From: Dehalococcoidales bacterium
GTDB taxonomy: Bacteria; Chloroflexota; Dehalococcoidia; Dehalococcoidales; UBA3254
DNA: 64,000 bases
Reading direction: 5' to 3'
Assembly: GCA_016926695.1 (NCBI GenBank)
Contig: JAFGOB010000170.1
Coordinates: forward strand, 7,042 to 71,041
Made by a program: the position numbers and the translations under genes. Positions 52,305 through 61,963 of this stretch are shown one piece after another. Position 1 is the first letter of the stretch; each line of letters begins with the position of its first letter. A model generated the notes under the pieces. That model was given only the letters and a program-made list of their open reading frames with translations. It made no database searches and was not told where the DNA came from.

Positions 52305-54695
52305 TTACATTGTCCGTTCTATTTCAGCCACCAGTTTTTTAACCTGGATAACGCTGTCCGGGTTCAGAGAAATCGAATCTATACCGCAGCGTACCAGGAA
52401 GGCCGCCAGATCAGGGTAGTCATTGGGGGCCTGTCCACATATTCCCACCTTGCGGCCGGCCTTATGAGCGCTTTCAATAACGCTGGCAATCATACGTTTG
52501 ACTGCTTCATTCTGCTCATCGAATAGTCTGGCCAGATAAGATGAGTCCCTGTCAACGCCAAGTACCAACTGGGTCAAATCGTTGCTGCCGATGGAAAAAC
52601 CGTCAAATTTTTCAGCAAACTTGTCTGCCAGGATGACGTTGGAGGGGATTTCGCACATGACATAGACTTCAAGGCCCTTTTTTCCTCTTTTGAGACCGTT
52701 TTCGGCCATGACGCTCAGCACCTTATCCGCTTCATCGATAGTACGGCAAAAGGGTATCATGACCACGATATTGTCGAATCCCATCTCCTCCCTGGCCATT
52801 TTTATAGCCCGGCATTCCAGGTCGAAACCGGGGCGGTAACGCTCGCTGTAATAGCGGGAGGCCCCGCGAAAGCCAAGCATGGGATTTTCTTCCTGCGGCT
52901 CAAATTGTTCTCCGCCTATGAGATTGGCATATTCATTGGTCTTGAAGTCACTCATCCTCACGATAACCGGATGGGGGTGCTGTGAGGCAGCTATCTGTCC
53001 GATTCCCCTGGCCAGGTGTTCTACGAAATAGTCGGTTTTATCCTGGTATCCGGCAGTCAGTTCCTCAATCTCCTGCTTTACTTTTTCATTCTGGATAGTG
53101 TCGAATCTCACCAATGCCATAGGGTGAATTTTTATGATGTTATTGATGATGAATTCCATACGGGCCAGGCCTATGCCCTGACAGGGTAAACGCCACCAGC
53201 GAAAGGCGGCGGTGGGATTGGCGACATTCATCATTATTTTTGTTCTGGTTTCAGGGATGCCCTCGAAACTGACATCGGATTCCTCGAACTGCAAAATACC
53301 GTCATAGATATAGCCCTCATTGCCCTCAGCACATGAAAGGGTAATTTCATCACCGTTGCGGAGAATTTGTGTGGCGTTGCCCGTACCCACAACAGCCGGA
53401 ATTCCCAGCTCCCGGCTGACTATGGCTGCATGCGAGGTACGTCCGCCCTGATCGGTAACGATCCCCCTGGCACGCGTCATGATAGGCACCCAGTCCGGGT
53501 CGGTCATCTCGGTTACCAGTATGGTATCGTCCCTAAAGCGGGAAATATCGCTGGACCTTTTTATTACAGATACTTCACCGGAGGCGATTGCTTCGCCGAC
53601 GGCAAGCCCGTGCACTATCCTTTTGCCTGTTTCCATTAGCCGGTAGGATTTCATGGAAGCAGCTACTTTTTGCGATTGGACTGTTTCCGGGCGCCCCTGG
53701 ACGATGAACAGATTTCCCGTGTCACCGTCTTTAGCCCATTCCATATCCATAGGGCGGCCGTAGTGCTGTTCAATAATTTTGGACCAGCGTCCCAGTGTGA
53801 GTATTTCCTGGTCGTTCAGCACAAACTGTCGGCGCTGCCAGGGCGGAGTATCGATATTCTTGGTGCGCCTGGTACCGCCGGTGGCATAAATCAATTTTTT
53901 TTCCTTAGTACCCATATTTTTAGCTATAATCGGTTTTAGTGCAGGGTCGTCAAGACAGGGTTTGAAGACCACGTATTCATCCGGGGTTACCATGCCCTGT
54001 ACGACATTTTCTCCCAGGCCCCAGGCAGCATTGATAATAATGACGCGGGGAAAACCGCTTTCGGTATCGATAGAGAACATAACACCTGAACCGGCCAGAT
54101 CGGAGCGTACCATTTTTTGAATACCAATCGATAGCGCTATATCCAGATGGTTGAATTTTTTATCTTCCCTGTAGGAGATAGCCCGGTCTGTAAACAGCGA
54201 TGCATAGCATCGACGGCAGGAATCAAGCAGCGTCTCTTCTCCGCTGACGTTAAGGAAGCTTTCCTGCTGCCCGGCGAAACTGGCTGAAGGAAGATCTTCC
54301 GCTGTGGCGCTGCTTCTAACCGCTACATCCACGTCGGTGGTATTGTAGAGACGGCTCAGCTCATGATAAGAATCGTTTATCTCACCTGATATTTCAGCCG
54401 GGAATTCTCCCTGTAGAATCAAGCGCCGTATTTCTTTTCCGGTCTCCTCAAGCGTGCCTGTACCTTTAAATCTCTTATCCAGCAGCACTTTAATTTTTTC
54501 TTTCAGATTGTTGTACGCGAGATATTTCCAATAAGCCTCCGAGGTGGTGGCGAATCCTTCCGGAACGCGGATGCCTGAAGTCTTCAGAGAGCCTATCATC
54601 TCACCCAGAGAGGCGTTTTTTCCTCCCACCAGCGGAACATCACGGTTGTTGAGGTCCTCAAACCAGCGTATATAGCGGTGTTTTTTATGTATCAC
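52305..54695 (-). CDS. ppsA: Phosphoenolpyruvate synthase
   Basis: 796 residues. The N-terminal nucleotide-binding domain (VGGKNASLGEM..., AVRSSATAEDLPSASFAGQQES), the phospho-His domain with GGRTSHAAIVSRELGIPAV, and the C-terminal PEP/pyruvate domain (GFRGASRYYS..., GSNDLTQLVLGVDRDS, CGQAPNDYP) are complete. It makes PEP from pyruvate, ATP and water for gluconeogenesis, fitting an anaerobe growing on C2/C3 carbon. GTG start with GGAGGAAT six bases before. The downstream end is followed by the structured gap. Confidence 0.95.
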   Translation of the reverse strand: MIHKKHRYIRWFEDLNNRDVPLVGGKNASLGEMIGSLKTSGIRVPEGFATTSEAYWKYLAYNNLKEKIKVLLDKRFKGTGTLEETGKEIRRLILQGEFPAEISGEINDSYHELSRLYNTTDVDVAVRSSATAEDLPSASFAGQQESFLNVSGEETLLDSCRRCYASLFTDRAISYREDKKFNHLDIALSIGIQKMVRSDLAGSGVMFSIDTESGFPRVIIINAAWGLGENVVQGMVTPDEYVVFKPCLDDPALKPIIAKNMGTKEKKLIYATGGTRRTKNIDTPPWQRRQFVLNDQEILTLGRWSKIIEQHYGRPMDMEWAKDGDTGNLFIVQGRPETVQSQKVAASMKSYRLMETGKRIVHGLAVGEAIASGEVSVIKRSSDISRFRDDTILVTEMTDPDWVPIMTRARGIVTDQGGRTSHAAIVSRELGIPAVVGTGNATQILRNGDEITLSCAEGNEGYIYDGILQFEESDVSFEGIPETRTKIMMNVANPTAAFRWWRLPCQGIGLARMEFIINNIIKIHPMALVRFDTIQNEKVKQEIEELTAGYQDKTDYFVEHLARGIGQIAASQHPHPVIVRMSDFKTNEYANLIGGEQFEPQEENPMLGFRGASRYYSERYRPGFDLECRAIKMAREEMGFDNIVVMIPFCRTIDEADKVLSVMAENGLKRGKKGLEVYVMCEIPSNVILADKFAEKFDGFSIGSNDLTQLVLGVDRDSSYLARLFDEQNEAVKRMIASVIESAHKAGRKVGICGQAPNDYPDLAAFLVRCGIDSISLNPDSVIQVKKLVAEIERTM

Positions 54696-54751
54696 TCAAT
54701 TCCTCCCTGTTTATTATATCCGGCGGTCAACATTAAACCGCTGTCGGGCAG

Positions 54752-55906
54752 CTAATACCGGAATAAGCCAAGCATAACGGCGTCAGGTGACATCTCCTGG
54801 GGTTCAACCACGAAGACTGCGCCCGCATATTTTAGTGTATGATAAACAGCCAGATCCACCAGGTCTTCATCACCTTCCTGGCTGCCGGATATCGCTGTGA
54901 GATCAATACCCGCCGGGACTCTACCCCGGTAATACGCACCCTCCGAAATGAACAGGAACCGGATTCGGCCGTGTATAGAGGCCGTGACAACATCACCGGC
55001 TTGATCTGCCGTTAGTCCCGTCCCGGCTGCCTTGCGGTATTCGGCCAGGGCCTCGTTCCGTACTTTTTCGAATTGACCTTTAACCAGTGGCCAGGCCAGT
55101 TGGCGTAAAACAGCATCACTGCTTCCATCGGGGAGACCGATAATACCTTTATTGAGGAGATGAGGGTATGTATTTACTTTGCGGTACAGGGGATGAAGGA
55201 AGTCCGCACCGGCGAAAACAAGGGGTGATTGCTCGAATTTAAGCATGCCGGCGATACTACCGTTGATCTGCTCTAAATATTGCATTATTTGCTCTTCGTC
55301 CACGCTAACGCTCCCTGACATCTCCGGTTGGGCAGGCGCACCGGCTTTCGAAATACCTGCCTGTATACCTGTATGAGGTCTGGATACCGAATCCGATGAT
55401 GTACGTAAATGAAGCGTTTCAGTGATACCGGCAGGCAAGTCCGGGGGATCAAGTCTGACGGCGCCGGTCGATGTACATTGCATCAAACGAATTTCGTTAA
55501 GGCTGACAGCCAGGACATGGAAAACGCCGCACTGACTCAACAAAGAGATCAACGGCCTGATAAAATACCTTTTCCCGACTTCTACCATTTCCTCCGGCGC
55601 CATGGGCAGCCTGTAATACCTTAGACTGTTCCCTGCCAGGAAAATAGCCAGTCCGTCACCCTGCTGACGCCAGAACAGGCTGTCTGTAAGGAGGGGCTCG
55701 GCGGGCTTGATAATAGACCTGACATCCGGCAGTCTTAAACCCTTTTGCAACAATTTTTCTTCTGCCGAGCGTAAATGATTTTTAAACCTGATCAAATCCT
55801 GCTGGTCTGCTCCTCCTTTATGATGAGCGGGCATGGTAATAGATACGTGCATTCCTTCACTAGTCTGGAGTAAATTCTTGATTTCGTTTGAATAAACAGC
55901 ATCCAT
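54752..55906 (-). CDS. Bacterial archaeo-eukaryotic release-factor-like protein (baeRF family)
   Basis: 384 residues. The opening VSITMPAHHKGGADQQDLIRFKNHLRSAEEKL and SLFWRQQGDGLAIFLAGNSLRYYRLP...KRYFIRPLISLL...VFHVLAVSLNEIRLMQ match the baeRF family, relatives of aRF1/eRF1 and Pelota found in bacteria. The GGQ-type loop of true release factors is not seen, but the domain order (N-terminal, middle, C-terminal GADFLHPLYRK) fits. A suggested role in ribosome rescue or stress is not proven. It is upstream of ppsA in the same direction (56 bases). Confidence 0.75.
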   Translation of the reverse strand: MDAVYSNEIKNLLQTSEGMHVSITMPAHHKGGADQQDLIRFKNHLRSAEEKLLQKGLRLPDVRSIIKPAEPLLTDSLFWRQQGDGLAIFLAGNSLRYYRLPMAPEEMVEVGKRYFIRPLISLLSQCGVFHVLAVSLNEIRLMQCTSTGAVRLDPPDLPAGITETLHLRTSSDSVSRPHTGIQAGISKAGAPAQPEMSGSVSVDEEQIMQYLEQINGSIAGMLKFEQSPLVFAGADFLHPLYRKVNTYPHLLNKGIIGLPDGSSDAVLRQLAWPLVKGQFEKVRNEALAEYRKAAGTGLTADQAGDVVTASIHGRIRFLFISEGAYYRGRVPAGIDLTAISGSQEGDEDLVDLAVYHTLKYAGAVFVVEPQEMSPDAVMLGLFRY

Positions 55907-56067
55907 CTTATCACCTCCCTTTATTTATTATACCCCTTATTACAACCCGGATTTGGCGGTAAAAAATTAACCTGTGAGCATCCGGGTGAGACTGGATATA
56001 TCACAATAAATGCCTTATACTCTAAATTGGTTATGCAGTCTTTACAGGGAGGGATAATCAGTAACTT

Positions 56068-57084
56068 ATGATAGTCGAAATGCGGAAAAATGCCGCCAGG
56101 CAGGAAATCGATGATGTAGTCATGAGGGCAAAATCTCTTGGCTTCAGCGTACAGCTTAACGTAGGTACGGATATAACCGTTATAGCCATATTGGGAGGTA
56201 ATACGGGACAGATATCCACGGATATTTTCGCAGTCTTTCCCGGAGTGGAAAATGTGACCCGTATTATGAAGCCTTATAAGCTGGCATCACGGGAATTTAA
56301 AAACGTGGATAGCGTGGTGAAGGTCGGCCGGGAGGAAGTCGGGGGAAAACGTGTGATTGTTATGGCCGGTCCCTGTGCGGTTGAGAACAAAAAACAGCTT
56401 GAGGAAGCAACCAGGATAGTGAAAGAGGCGGGAGCCATGGTCTTGAGGGGAGGCGCATTTAAACCCCGTACATCTCCCTTCAGTTTCCAGGGACTGGAAA
56501 GAAAGGGACTGGAGCTGCTGGCACAGGTCAAGAAAAAATATGATATACCCGTGGTTACAGAAGTGGTAGACCCTCACCAGGTCAAACTCGTGGCGGAGTA
56601 TGCCGATATACTCCAGGTTGGGACCCGCAACATGCAGAATTTCAGCCTTTTGACCGAACTGGGACACATCAAGCAGCCGGTAATACTGAAACGCGGTCTG
56701 GCCAATACCGTAACGGAGTGGCTGACGGCTGCGGACTACCTGCTGGCAGGGGGCAATGAGAATGTCATTCTATGCGAGCGGGGCATACGTACCTTTGAAG
56801 ACAGCACGCGGTTTTCGATGGATATCTCATCCATCGCGGTTATCAAGAAGAACAGTCACCTGCCCGTTATTGTCGATCCCAGCCATGCCGCCGGGCACTA
56901 TTCACTGGTTCCCGCGCTGGCCAAGGCTGCCATAGCCGCCGGAGCGGACGGCCTTCTTATAGAGGTCCATCCCAATCCCAAAGAGGCCCTGGTAGATGGT
57001 CTGCAATCGCTTTCTCCTTCGGACTTTGCCAGGCTGATGAAGGAGCTGAAACCTATTGCCGAAGCGGTCGGCAGGACAATGTAA
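56068..57084 (+). CDS. aroF: 3-deoxy-7-phosphoheptulonate synthase (AroF/AroG, type I beta)
   Basis: 338 residues. The N-terminal ACT-like ferredoxin fold (about 1-70) is the regulatory domain of the Thermotoga/Bacillus type. The catalytic barrel has [47 protein letters not shown] and DPSHAAGH. It condenses PEP and erythrose 4-phosphate at the entry to the shikimate pathway. GGAGGG lies 15 bases before the ATG, rather far. The hairpin at 57117-57149 follows. Confidence 0.95.
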   Translation: MIVEMRKNAARQEIDDVVMRAKSLGFSVQLNVGTDITVIAILGGNTGQISTDIFAVFPGVENVTRIMKPYKLASREFKNVDSVVKVGREEVGGKRVIVMAGPCAVENKKQLEEATRIVKEAGAMVLRGGAFKPRTSPFSFQGLERKGLELLAQVKKKYDIPVVTEVVDPHQVKLVAEYADILQVGTRNMQNFSLLTELGHIKQPVILKRGLANTVTEWLTAADYLLAGGNENVILCERGIRTFEDSTRFSMDISSIAVIKKNSHLPVIVDPSHAAGHYSLVPALAKAAIAAGADGLLIEVHPNPKEALVDGLQSLSPSDFARLMKELKPIAEAVGRTM

Positions 57085-57116
57085 TCTCCAGACCACATTG
57101 AAGGTTGAATAACAGA

Positions 57117-57149
57117 GGGCCTTTCAGCTATATACAAGCTGAAGGGCCT
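57117..57149 (+). terminator. Hairpin after aroF
   Basis: GGGCCTTTCAGCT (57117-57129) pairs with AGCTGAAGGGCCT (57137-57149) with one G-U pair and one end mismatch. It has a short TTTC tail. Likely aroF terminator. Confidence 0.6.
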
Positions 57150-57267
57150 GACAGTTTCATGTAAAGCATGACAAGAGGAATACCACAGCCTGTTTTTCAG
57201 ACAGGCAAACATAAGATATTGATGTTTTTAAAGCCTCAGGCATGCATCCGTGATGGCTACGGAGTCG

Positions 57268-57360
57268 TTATCTTATCAGGACAATCCCCAGAATACAGAC
57301 CGCCAGCAATACAGAGGAGAAGCTCAGAACGAGGTTCTCGAAGTTCAGCAAACGTTTCAT
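57268..57360 (-). CDS. Possible 30-residue single-span membrane peptide
   Basis: MKRLLNFENLVLSFSSVLLA followed by a hydrophobic Cys/Ile/Leu stretch to Arg: a basic N-terminus and one membrane helix, like KdpF-type small proteins. No good Shine-Dalgarno and no homology. It may be chance. It is the only plausible gene in the 436-base gap between aroF and the HicB-like gene; the rest holds the aroF hairpin and a GC-rich inverted repeat near 57390-57420. Confidence 0.25.
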   Translation of the reverse strand: MKRLLNFENLVLSFSSVLLAVCILGIVLIR

Positions 57361-57520
57361 ATAATATCATCACCACAACATTACTTCCCGTCTTGCCCCG
57401 GGGAGGGGCCGGGACGGCAGGATAAAAATATATCCCATTTATCTTAATTATACACGGCTAATATTAAGAAAAGATTAAGAAAAAATCACTATTTACAAAA
57501 GATATGTATGAGACACTACA

Positions 57521-57709
57521 CTAATTATTTTTCTTCAATTCAAGGTCAATCAGCGTATCCACGCCTGTATGACCGGCTGTTCTCAAATCTTCAAGGGCGT
57601 CATATTCAGTTTTTCCTGCACCGGCAATTACCAATTGCCAGACTACGAAATAGCTGCCGGTCTCATCGTCATATTCAGTCTTAACAGGATTCTCAGCAAA
57701 GGCATTCAT
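57521..57709 (-). CDS. HicB-like antitoxin-type small protein, orphan
   Basis: 62 residues from ATG 57709 (GGAG six bases before; TTG 57721 also possible). VKTEYDDETGSYFVVWQLVIAGAGKTEYDALEDLRTAGHTGVDTLIDLEL matches the partial RNase-H-like HicB fold with the DALEDL helix. It has no DNA-binding C-terminal domain. A hicA toxin gene, usually adjacent, is not seen within 500 bases on either side. It is preceded by a perfect consensus promoter and a 32-bp palindrome. Confidence 0.75.
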   Translation of the reverse strand: MNAFAENPVKTEYDDETGSYFVVWQLVIAGAGKTEYDALEDLRTAGHTGVDTLIDLELKKNN

Positions 57710-58123
57710 TACTTGCTCCAATTTGATAGTCTGTCCCTCAGATTTATGCGAGCTATAAATAATATATCTAATTACATCTAGATATATCTAGATATAATTA
57801 TACAGCGGATTTTTATTTTGTCAAGGATGATATTAAAGGTCATTGACAAATCAGTACTGAAATCATATCCTGATTACATACATATATGTATCGTTTGTAT
57901 CATTGGCAGGGATTCTCTTTTTGTTCGAGCCGCCCGTTCTACAGAGGCAAGGGCCAATGGCGAGAAGAATACTCTTTGGAGTAAAAAACATTTAATAATA
58001 GACGGCATTATAATTATTTTTTGCAGCCGTGCTTTCATCGCTTATGTTTGGTAATAACCCGGCAGAGTGACTTTTAATATATTACACGTCAATAAATCCA
58101 TTGAAGAGGAGGAGGAATAATAA
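57710..58123. other. Intergenic region, 414 bases
   Basis: Divergent region between the HicB-like gene and the first AOR gene. It contains the operator/promoter at 57769-57824 and a 14-bp palindrome ATACATATATGTAT (57878-57891). A 78-codon plus-strand frame at 57818-58054 has no recognisable composition or ribosome-binding site and is not called. Confidence 0.6.
57769..57824 (-). promoter_or_regulatory. Consensus promoter with 32-bp palindromic operator for the HicB-like gene
   Basis: Minus-strand TTGACA (57824-57819), 16 bases, TATAAT (57802-57797): both hexamers perfect. The palindrome TAATTA-C-ATCTAGATA... runs 57769-57800: an 18-bp perfect core (57776-57793) with matching TAATTA ends and one mismatched pair. 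It covers the downstream edge of the -10 and the start site, so the promoter is probably tightly repressed. Confidence 0.75.
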
Positions 58124-59971
58124 GTGTCATATCAGACGGTATTCGGATATGCGGGGAAAATCCTGCGCGTCGACCTTAGCAGTGAAAAGATCACTGAGGA
58201 AAGGCTGGATGATGCCGAGCGGCGAAAATATGTAGGCGGCACCGGCATGGGGGCCAGATACCTGTACCGGGAGGTACCTCCCGGGGTGGAGTGGTCCGAT
58301 GCTGAAAACCGCATAATGTTTTTTTCGGGACCTCTCAGCGGCACCAGGGTAAGCGGTTCCGGGATCTTCTCCGTGATAGGCAAGGGACCGATGACAAATC
58401 TGGCCGGGACTTCCCAGGCGAACGGGTATTTTGGAGCTTATATGAAATTATCCGGCTACGACGGCATTATTATTCAGGGAAAGGCCAGCAGATGGCTCTA
58501 CCTCTATCTTCATGAGGGAACCGCCGAGCTTCGCGATGCCAGTCAACTGGTGGGAAAAGATACGTGGGAGACCGAAGACGCTATCAAGCAGGACACAGGA
58601 AAGCAAAGCAGTGTATACAGTATCGGTCCCGCCGGTGAAAACCTGGTACGTTTTGCCTGTATAGCAGGCGATCACGGCCATGTCGCCGGTCATAACGGGC
58701 TGGGTGCAGTAATGGGGTCCAAGAAGCTGAAGGCGATTGCGGCAAAGAGAAGCAACATCGAGATTCCCCTGGCCGATGCGGAACGGCTTTCGAAGACAGC
58801 CAGAGAGTTTATCACCGGCTTCCAGGAAAAGAGTCCCGGGCTGTCCAAATTTGGAACACTGGCAGGATATACCATTCTTCATAAGATCGGGCAGCTCCCC
58901 GTCCGGAACTATACTACCAATATTTTCCCTGAAGTAGATAAATTCAGCTCTGAATACCTGCGTACTCATTTCAAAGTGACACCGACTACCTGCTGGGCCT
59001 GCCCGGTAGCCCATACACGCCTTACGGAGGTTACCGAAGGCCCTTATAAGGGTTTTATCGGAGAAGAGCCAGAATATGAAGGCATGGCGGCAGTAAGCTC
59101 ACAAATCGGACAGACCGACCCCGGCGCCGCTGTTATGCTGGGCAACCAGATCGACCGCTTGGGCGTGGATATCAATGAAAGCGGCTGGCTGTTCGGCTGG
59201 TTGATGGAATGCTATGAAAAGGACTATTTGAAGGCGGTTGATCTTGACGGTGTAGAGATGAAATGGGGCGATGCCGAAGCTGTCCTGGCGATATTAAAGA
59301 AGATAGCCCATCGCGAAGGCTGCGGTTCCTGGCTGGCGGAGGGTGTTAAGAGAGCATCCGAAAGGGTGGGAGGCGAGGCCCTTAACTGTGCCATTAACGT
59401 TCAAAAAGGCTCCTCGCCGCGGGGCCACGATCACCGGGCACGCTGGGCTGAAATGATAGACACCAGCCTGTCGAATACCAGTACCGTTGAGGTTGGTCCG
59501 GGTATTCCCGTAGTCCCGGAACTGGGAATGAAGCCGGTCAAGGATCCCTTTGATGCCATGGAGGTCTCAACCGCCAATGCCATGGTAAACGGGCGCCGTA
59601 TTTTCGAGGACTCGCTGGTCGTTTGTATTCTCTGCAATCCAGACCTACAGGTCCTGGTGGACCTCCTGAACGCTGCCACCGGCTGGGACTTTGATCTTGA
59701 GGAGGCTATGACTGTCGGCAAGCGTATTGTTAATACTCTGCGGGTCTTCAATATCAGGCACGGTTTGACCAAAGCAGTTGAAGTCCCATCTGTCCGATAC
59801 AGCTCAGTGCCTGTTGACGGCCCAGCCAAAGGTATATCGATTATGCCTCAATGGGAAGCCCTGCGCAGCAACTACTACCGTCATATGGGGTGGGACCCTG
59901 TAACAGGCAAACCGCTTCCGCAGACGCTTGAAAAACTGGGTCTGGCTGACCTGGTTCCCGATCTGAAATAA
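58124..59971 (+). CDS. Aldehyde:ferredoxin oxidoreductase family (tungsten/molybdenum), His in cluster motif
   Basis: 615 residues. N-terminal AOR domain with VGGTGMGARYLYREVPPG, the pterin-contact segments PLSGTRVSGSG and GAVMGSKKLKAIA. The cluster motif reads Cys290-x2-Cys293-x3-His297, where Pyrococcus AOR has a third Cys; Cys501 and Cys504 are in the position of the fourth ligand. The enzyme family oxidises aldehydes to acids with ferredoxin, or acts in aromatic ring reduction. GTG start with GGAGGAGG before. A second AOR follows 124 bases later. No MoaD-like gene or ferredoxin is adjacent. Confidence 0.88.
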   Translation: MSYQTVFGYAGKILRVDLSSEKITEERLDDAERRKYVGGTGMGARYLYREVPPGVEWSDAENRIMFFSGPLSGTRVSGSGIFSVIGKGPMTNLAGTSQANGYFGAYMKLSGYDGIIIQGKASRWLYLYLHEGTAELRDASQLVGKDTWETEDAIKQDTGKQSSVYSIGPAGENLVRFACIAGDHGHVAGHNGLGAVMGSKKLKAIAAKRSNIEIPLADAERLSKTAREFITGFQEKSPGLSKFGTLAGYTILHKIGQLPVRNYTTNIFPEVDKFSSEYLRTHFKVTPTTCWACPVAHTRLTEVTEGPYKGFIGEEPEYEGMAAVSSQIGQTDPGAAVMLGNQIDRLGVDINESGWLFGWLMECYEKDYLKAVDLDGVEMKWGDAEAVLAILKKIAHREGCGSWLAEGVKRASERVGGEALNCAINVQKGSSPRGHDHRARWAEMIDTSLSNTSTVEVGPGIPVVPELGMKPVKDPFDAMEVSTANAMVNGRRIFEDSLVVCILCNPDLQVLVDLLNAATGWDFDLEEAMTVGKRIVNTLRVFNIRHGLTKAVEVPSVRYSSVPVDGPAKGISIMPQWEALRSNYYRHMGWDPVTGKPLPQTLEKLGLADLVPDLK

Positions 59972-60094
59972 TTTTCGAGAACTAATTCGCTCAGGCGATC
60001 AAGATTTCAGTATTATTCCTGAAGTTTTTATTCAGAATATGCTGGAAAGATGCCAATTTCGATTGCGAATTAGCATAATATAAAGGAGAAGAAA

Positions 60095-61927
60095 ATGGCC
60101 GGCGGATACATGGGCAAAATTCTTTTTATCGATCTTGATACAGGAGAGATCAGGACGGAAGAGCCTGATGAGAAGCTGTACCGTGACTTTATCGGAGGCT
60201 ACGGTCTGGGGGCAAGGATTCTTTACAGCCGCCAGAAGCCGAATGCAGACCCGTTGGGACCGGACAACATATTCGGCATGATAACCGGTCCTCTTACCGG
60301 CAGCCCTCACCCGGTTGGCACCAGGTATGTAGCCGTGGGTAAGTCACCGCTGACGGGCGGTTGGGGAGATGCCAACTCCGGGGGGAATTTCGGACCTTAT
60401 CTCAAGTTCTCCGGTTATGACGCAGTATTTTTCCGGGGAATTGCGGAAAAACCGGTATATTTATTTATCGATGACGGTAAAGCGGAGCTCAAGGATGCCA
60501 GTCATCTATGGGGCAGGAATATATATGAGACCGAAGATACCATAAAGAATGAAACAGGTGCTGATACAGAGGTGGCCTGCATCGGTCCGGCCAGTGAGAA
60601 TCTGTGTCTTATTTCGGGCATCATCACCGGCAAGGGCTCCGCCGCCGCACGCTCGGGGCTGGGGGCGGTAATGGGGTCCAAAAAGCTCAAGGCGGTAGCC
60701 GTAAGAGGCAGCCGGAAGGTCCCGGTAGCCGATCCGGAAGCGGCTGCCAGGTTAAGAGAGGAGTTTATGGCGGAATTCAATAAGGCCAGGCCGAATCTCA
60801 AAGACCACTTTCTTAAATACGGCACCTCGGAGGGAGGACTTCGCTCTATTCACAACGGCGATTCACCGGTAAAGAACTGGGGCGGCATAGGAGTGATAGA
60901 CGTACCGGATACTTCAGGACTGGCCCCCGACAACTTCATAGCCAATCTGGAAAGGCGGCTGGCCTGCTGGCATTGTCCTATTGCCTGCAAGGGTATCTTG
61001 AAGGAAGGGACGGGAGAATATAAGTACCCGGCAGGTACTCACCGGATTGAATACGAAACGCAGGCGTCTTTTGGAGCAATGTGCTGTATTACCAACCCGG
61101 AGGCGCTGGTTATGGCCAATCATCTTTGCAATTACTACGGACTGGATACCATATCGACAGGGACCGCCATCGCTTTCGCAATGGAATGCTATGAGAAGGG
61201 GCTTATCACCCTGAAAGATACGGATGGAGTCGAACTCACATGGGGCAACTATGACGCCATGATTGCCATGGTGGAAAAGATGGCCAAGAGAGAAGGGTTC
61301 GGAGATATCCTGGCCGATGGGGTCAAGGTGGCAGCGAAAAAAATCGGGAAAGAAGCGGAAGAATATGCGGTACATATCGGCGGACAGGAACTGGGGATGC
61401 ATGATCCCAAGCTCCGGGGACGCGACGGAAAATACTCTTCGGCCTATTACCTGATGAACGCCACTCCCGGCCGGCATATACCCGCTTTCGGACCGAGTGG
61501 TTTTTTAACCCTGTTGAATAACGCCGCCGGGGTTTGCATGCTGGGCGGTGTAGCGGTAGGACCGAGTTTCGGCAGATATATGCAGGGGTTTATGGCTGCT
61601 GTGACCGGATGGCAGCGCTCAATGGACGAACTGCTTAAGGCTGGTGAAAGGATCGGCAATATAAGGCATGTTTTCAACCTTAGGGAAGGCGTCAACGAGC
61701 TGAAATGGAGGGTACACCCCCGTATAGTAGGGCGTCCGCCTCAGAAAGAAGGTCCGCTGGCCGGAGTTTCAAATGATATTGAAGCTGAAGCATGGTGGAA
61801 CCTGGGGGCTCTTGATTGGGACCGTGAGACTACCAAACCGAGCGTTAAAAAGCTAACCGAGCTTGGCCTCGATGATGTAGTAAAAGACCTGTGGCCTCCG
61901 GCGCCGTCGACCGAACACGGGCACTGA
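60095..61927 (+). CDS. Aldehyde:ferredoxin oxidoreductase family (tungsten/molybdenum)
   Basis: 610 residues, paralog of the preceding gene. It has FIGGYGLGARILYSRQK, GPLTGSPHPVGTRY, GAVMGSKKLKAVAVRG, the cluster motif Cys291-x2-Cys294-x3-Cys298 (ACWHCPIAC) and the fourth ligand Cys481 (AGVCMLG). The usual four-Cys set is therefore intact. AAAGGAGAAG lies before the ATG. The two AOR genes diverge strongly outside the core, so they should differ in substrate. Aldehyde is not predictable from sequence. Confidence 0.92.
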   Translation: MAGGYMGKILFIDLDTGEIRTEEPDEKLYRDFIGGYGLGARILYSRQKPNADPLGPDNIFGMITGPLTGSPHPVGTRYVAVGKSPLTGGWGDANSGGNFGPYLKFSGYDAVFFRGIAEKPVYLFIDDGKAELKDASHLWGRNIYETEDTIKNETGADTEVACIGPASENLCLISGIITGKGSAAARSGLGAVMGSKKLKAVAVRGSRKVPVADPEAAARLREEFMAEFNKARPNLKDHFLKYGTSEGGLRSIHNGDSPVKNWGGIGVIDVPDTSGLAPDNFIANLERRLACWHCPIACKGILKEGTGEYKYPAGTHRIEYETQASFGAMCCITNPEALVMANHLCNYYGLDTISTGTAIAFAMECYEKGLITLKDTDGVELTWGNYDAMIAMVEKMAKREGFGDILADGVKVAAKKIGKEAEEYAVHIGGQELGMHDPKLRGRDGKYSSAYYLMNATPGRHIPAFGPSGFLTLLNNAAGVCMLGGVAVGPSFGRYMQGFMAAVTGWQRSMDELLKAGERIGNIRHVFNLREGVNELKWRVHPRIVGRPPQKEGPLAGVSNDIEAEAWWNLGALDWDRETTKPSVKKLTELGLDDVVKDLWPPAPSTEHGH

Positions 61928-61963
61928 TCAAACCGGACGAACTTTTAACCTGTAAACCGATTC

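Noticed and set aside
57818..58054. 78-codon plus-strand frame upstream of the first AOR
   Set aside because: Lies in the divergent promoter region, includes the -35 of the HicB-like promoter, no motif.
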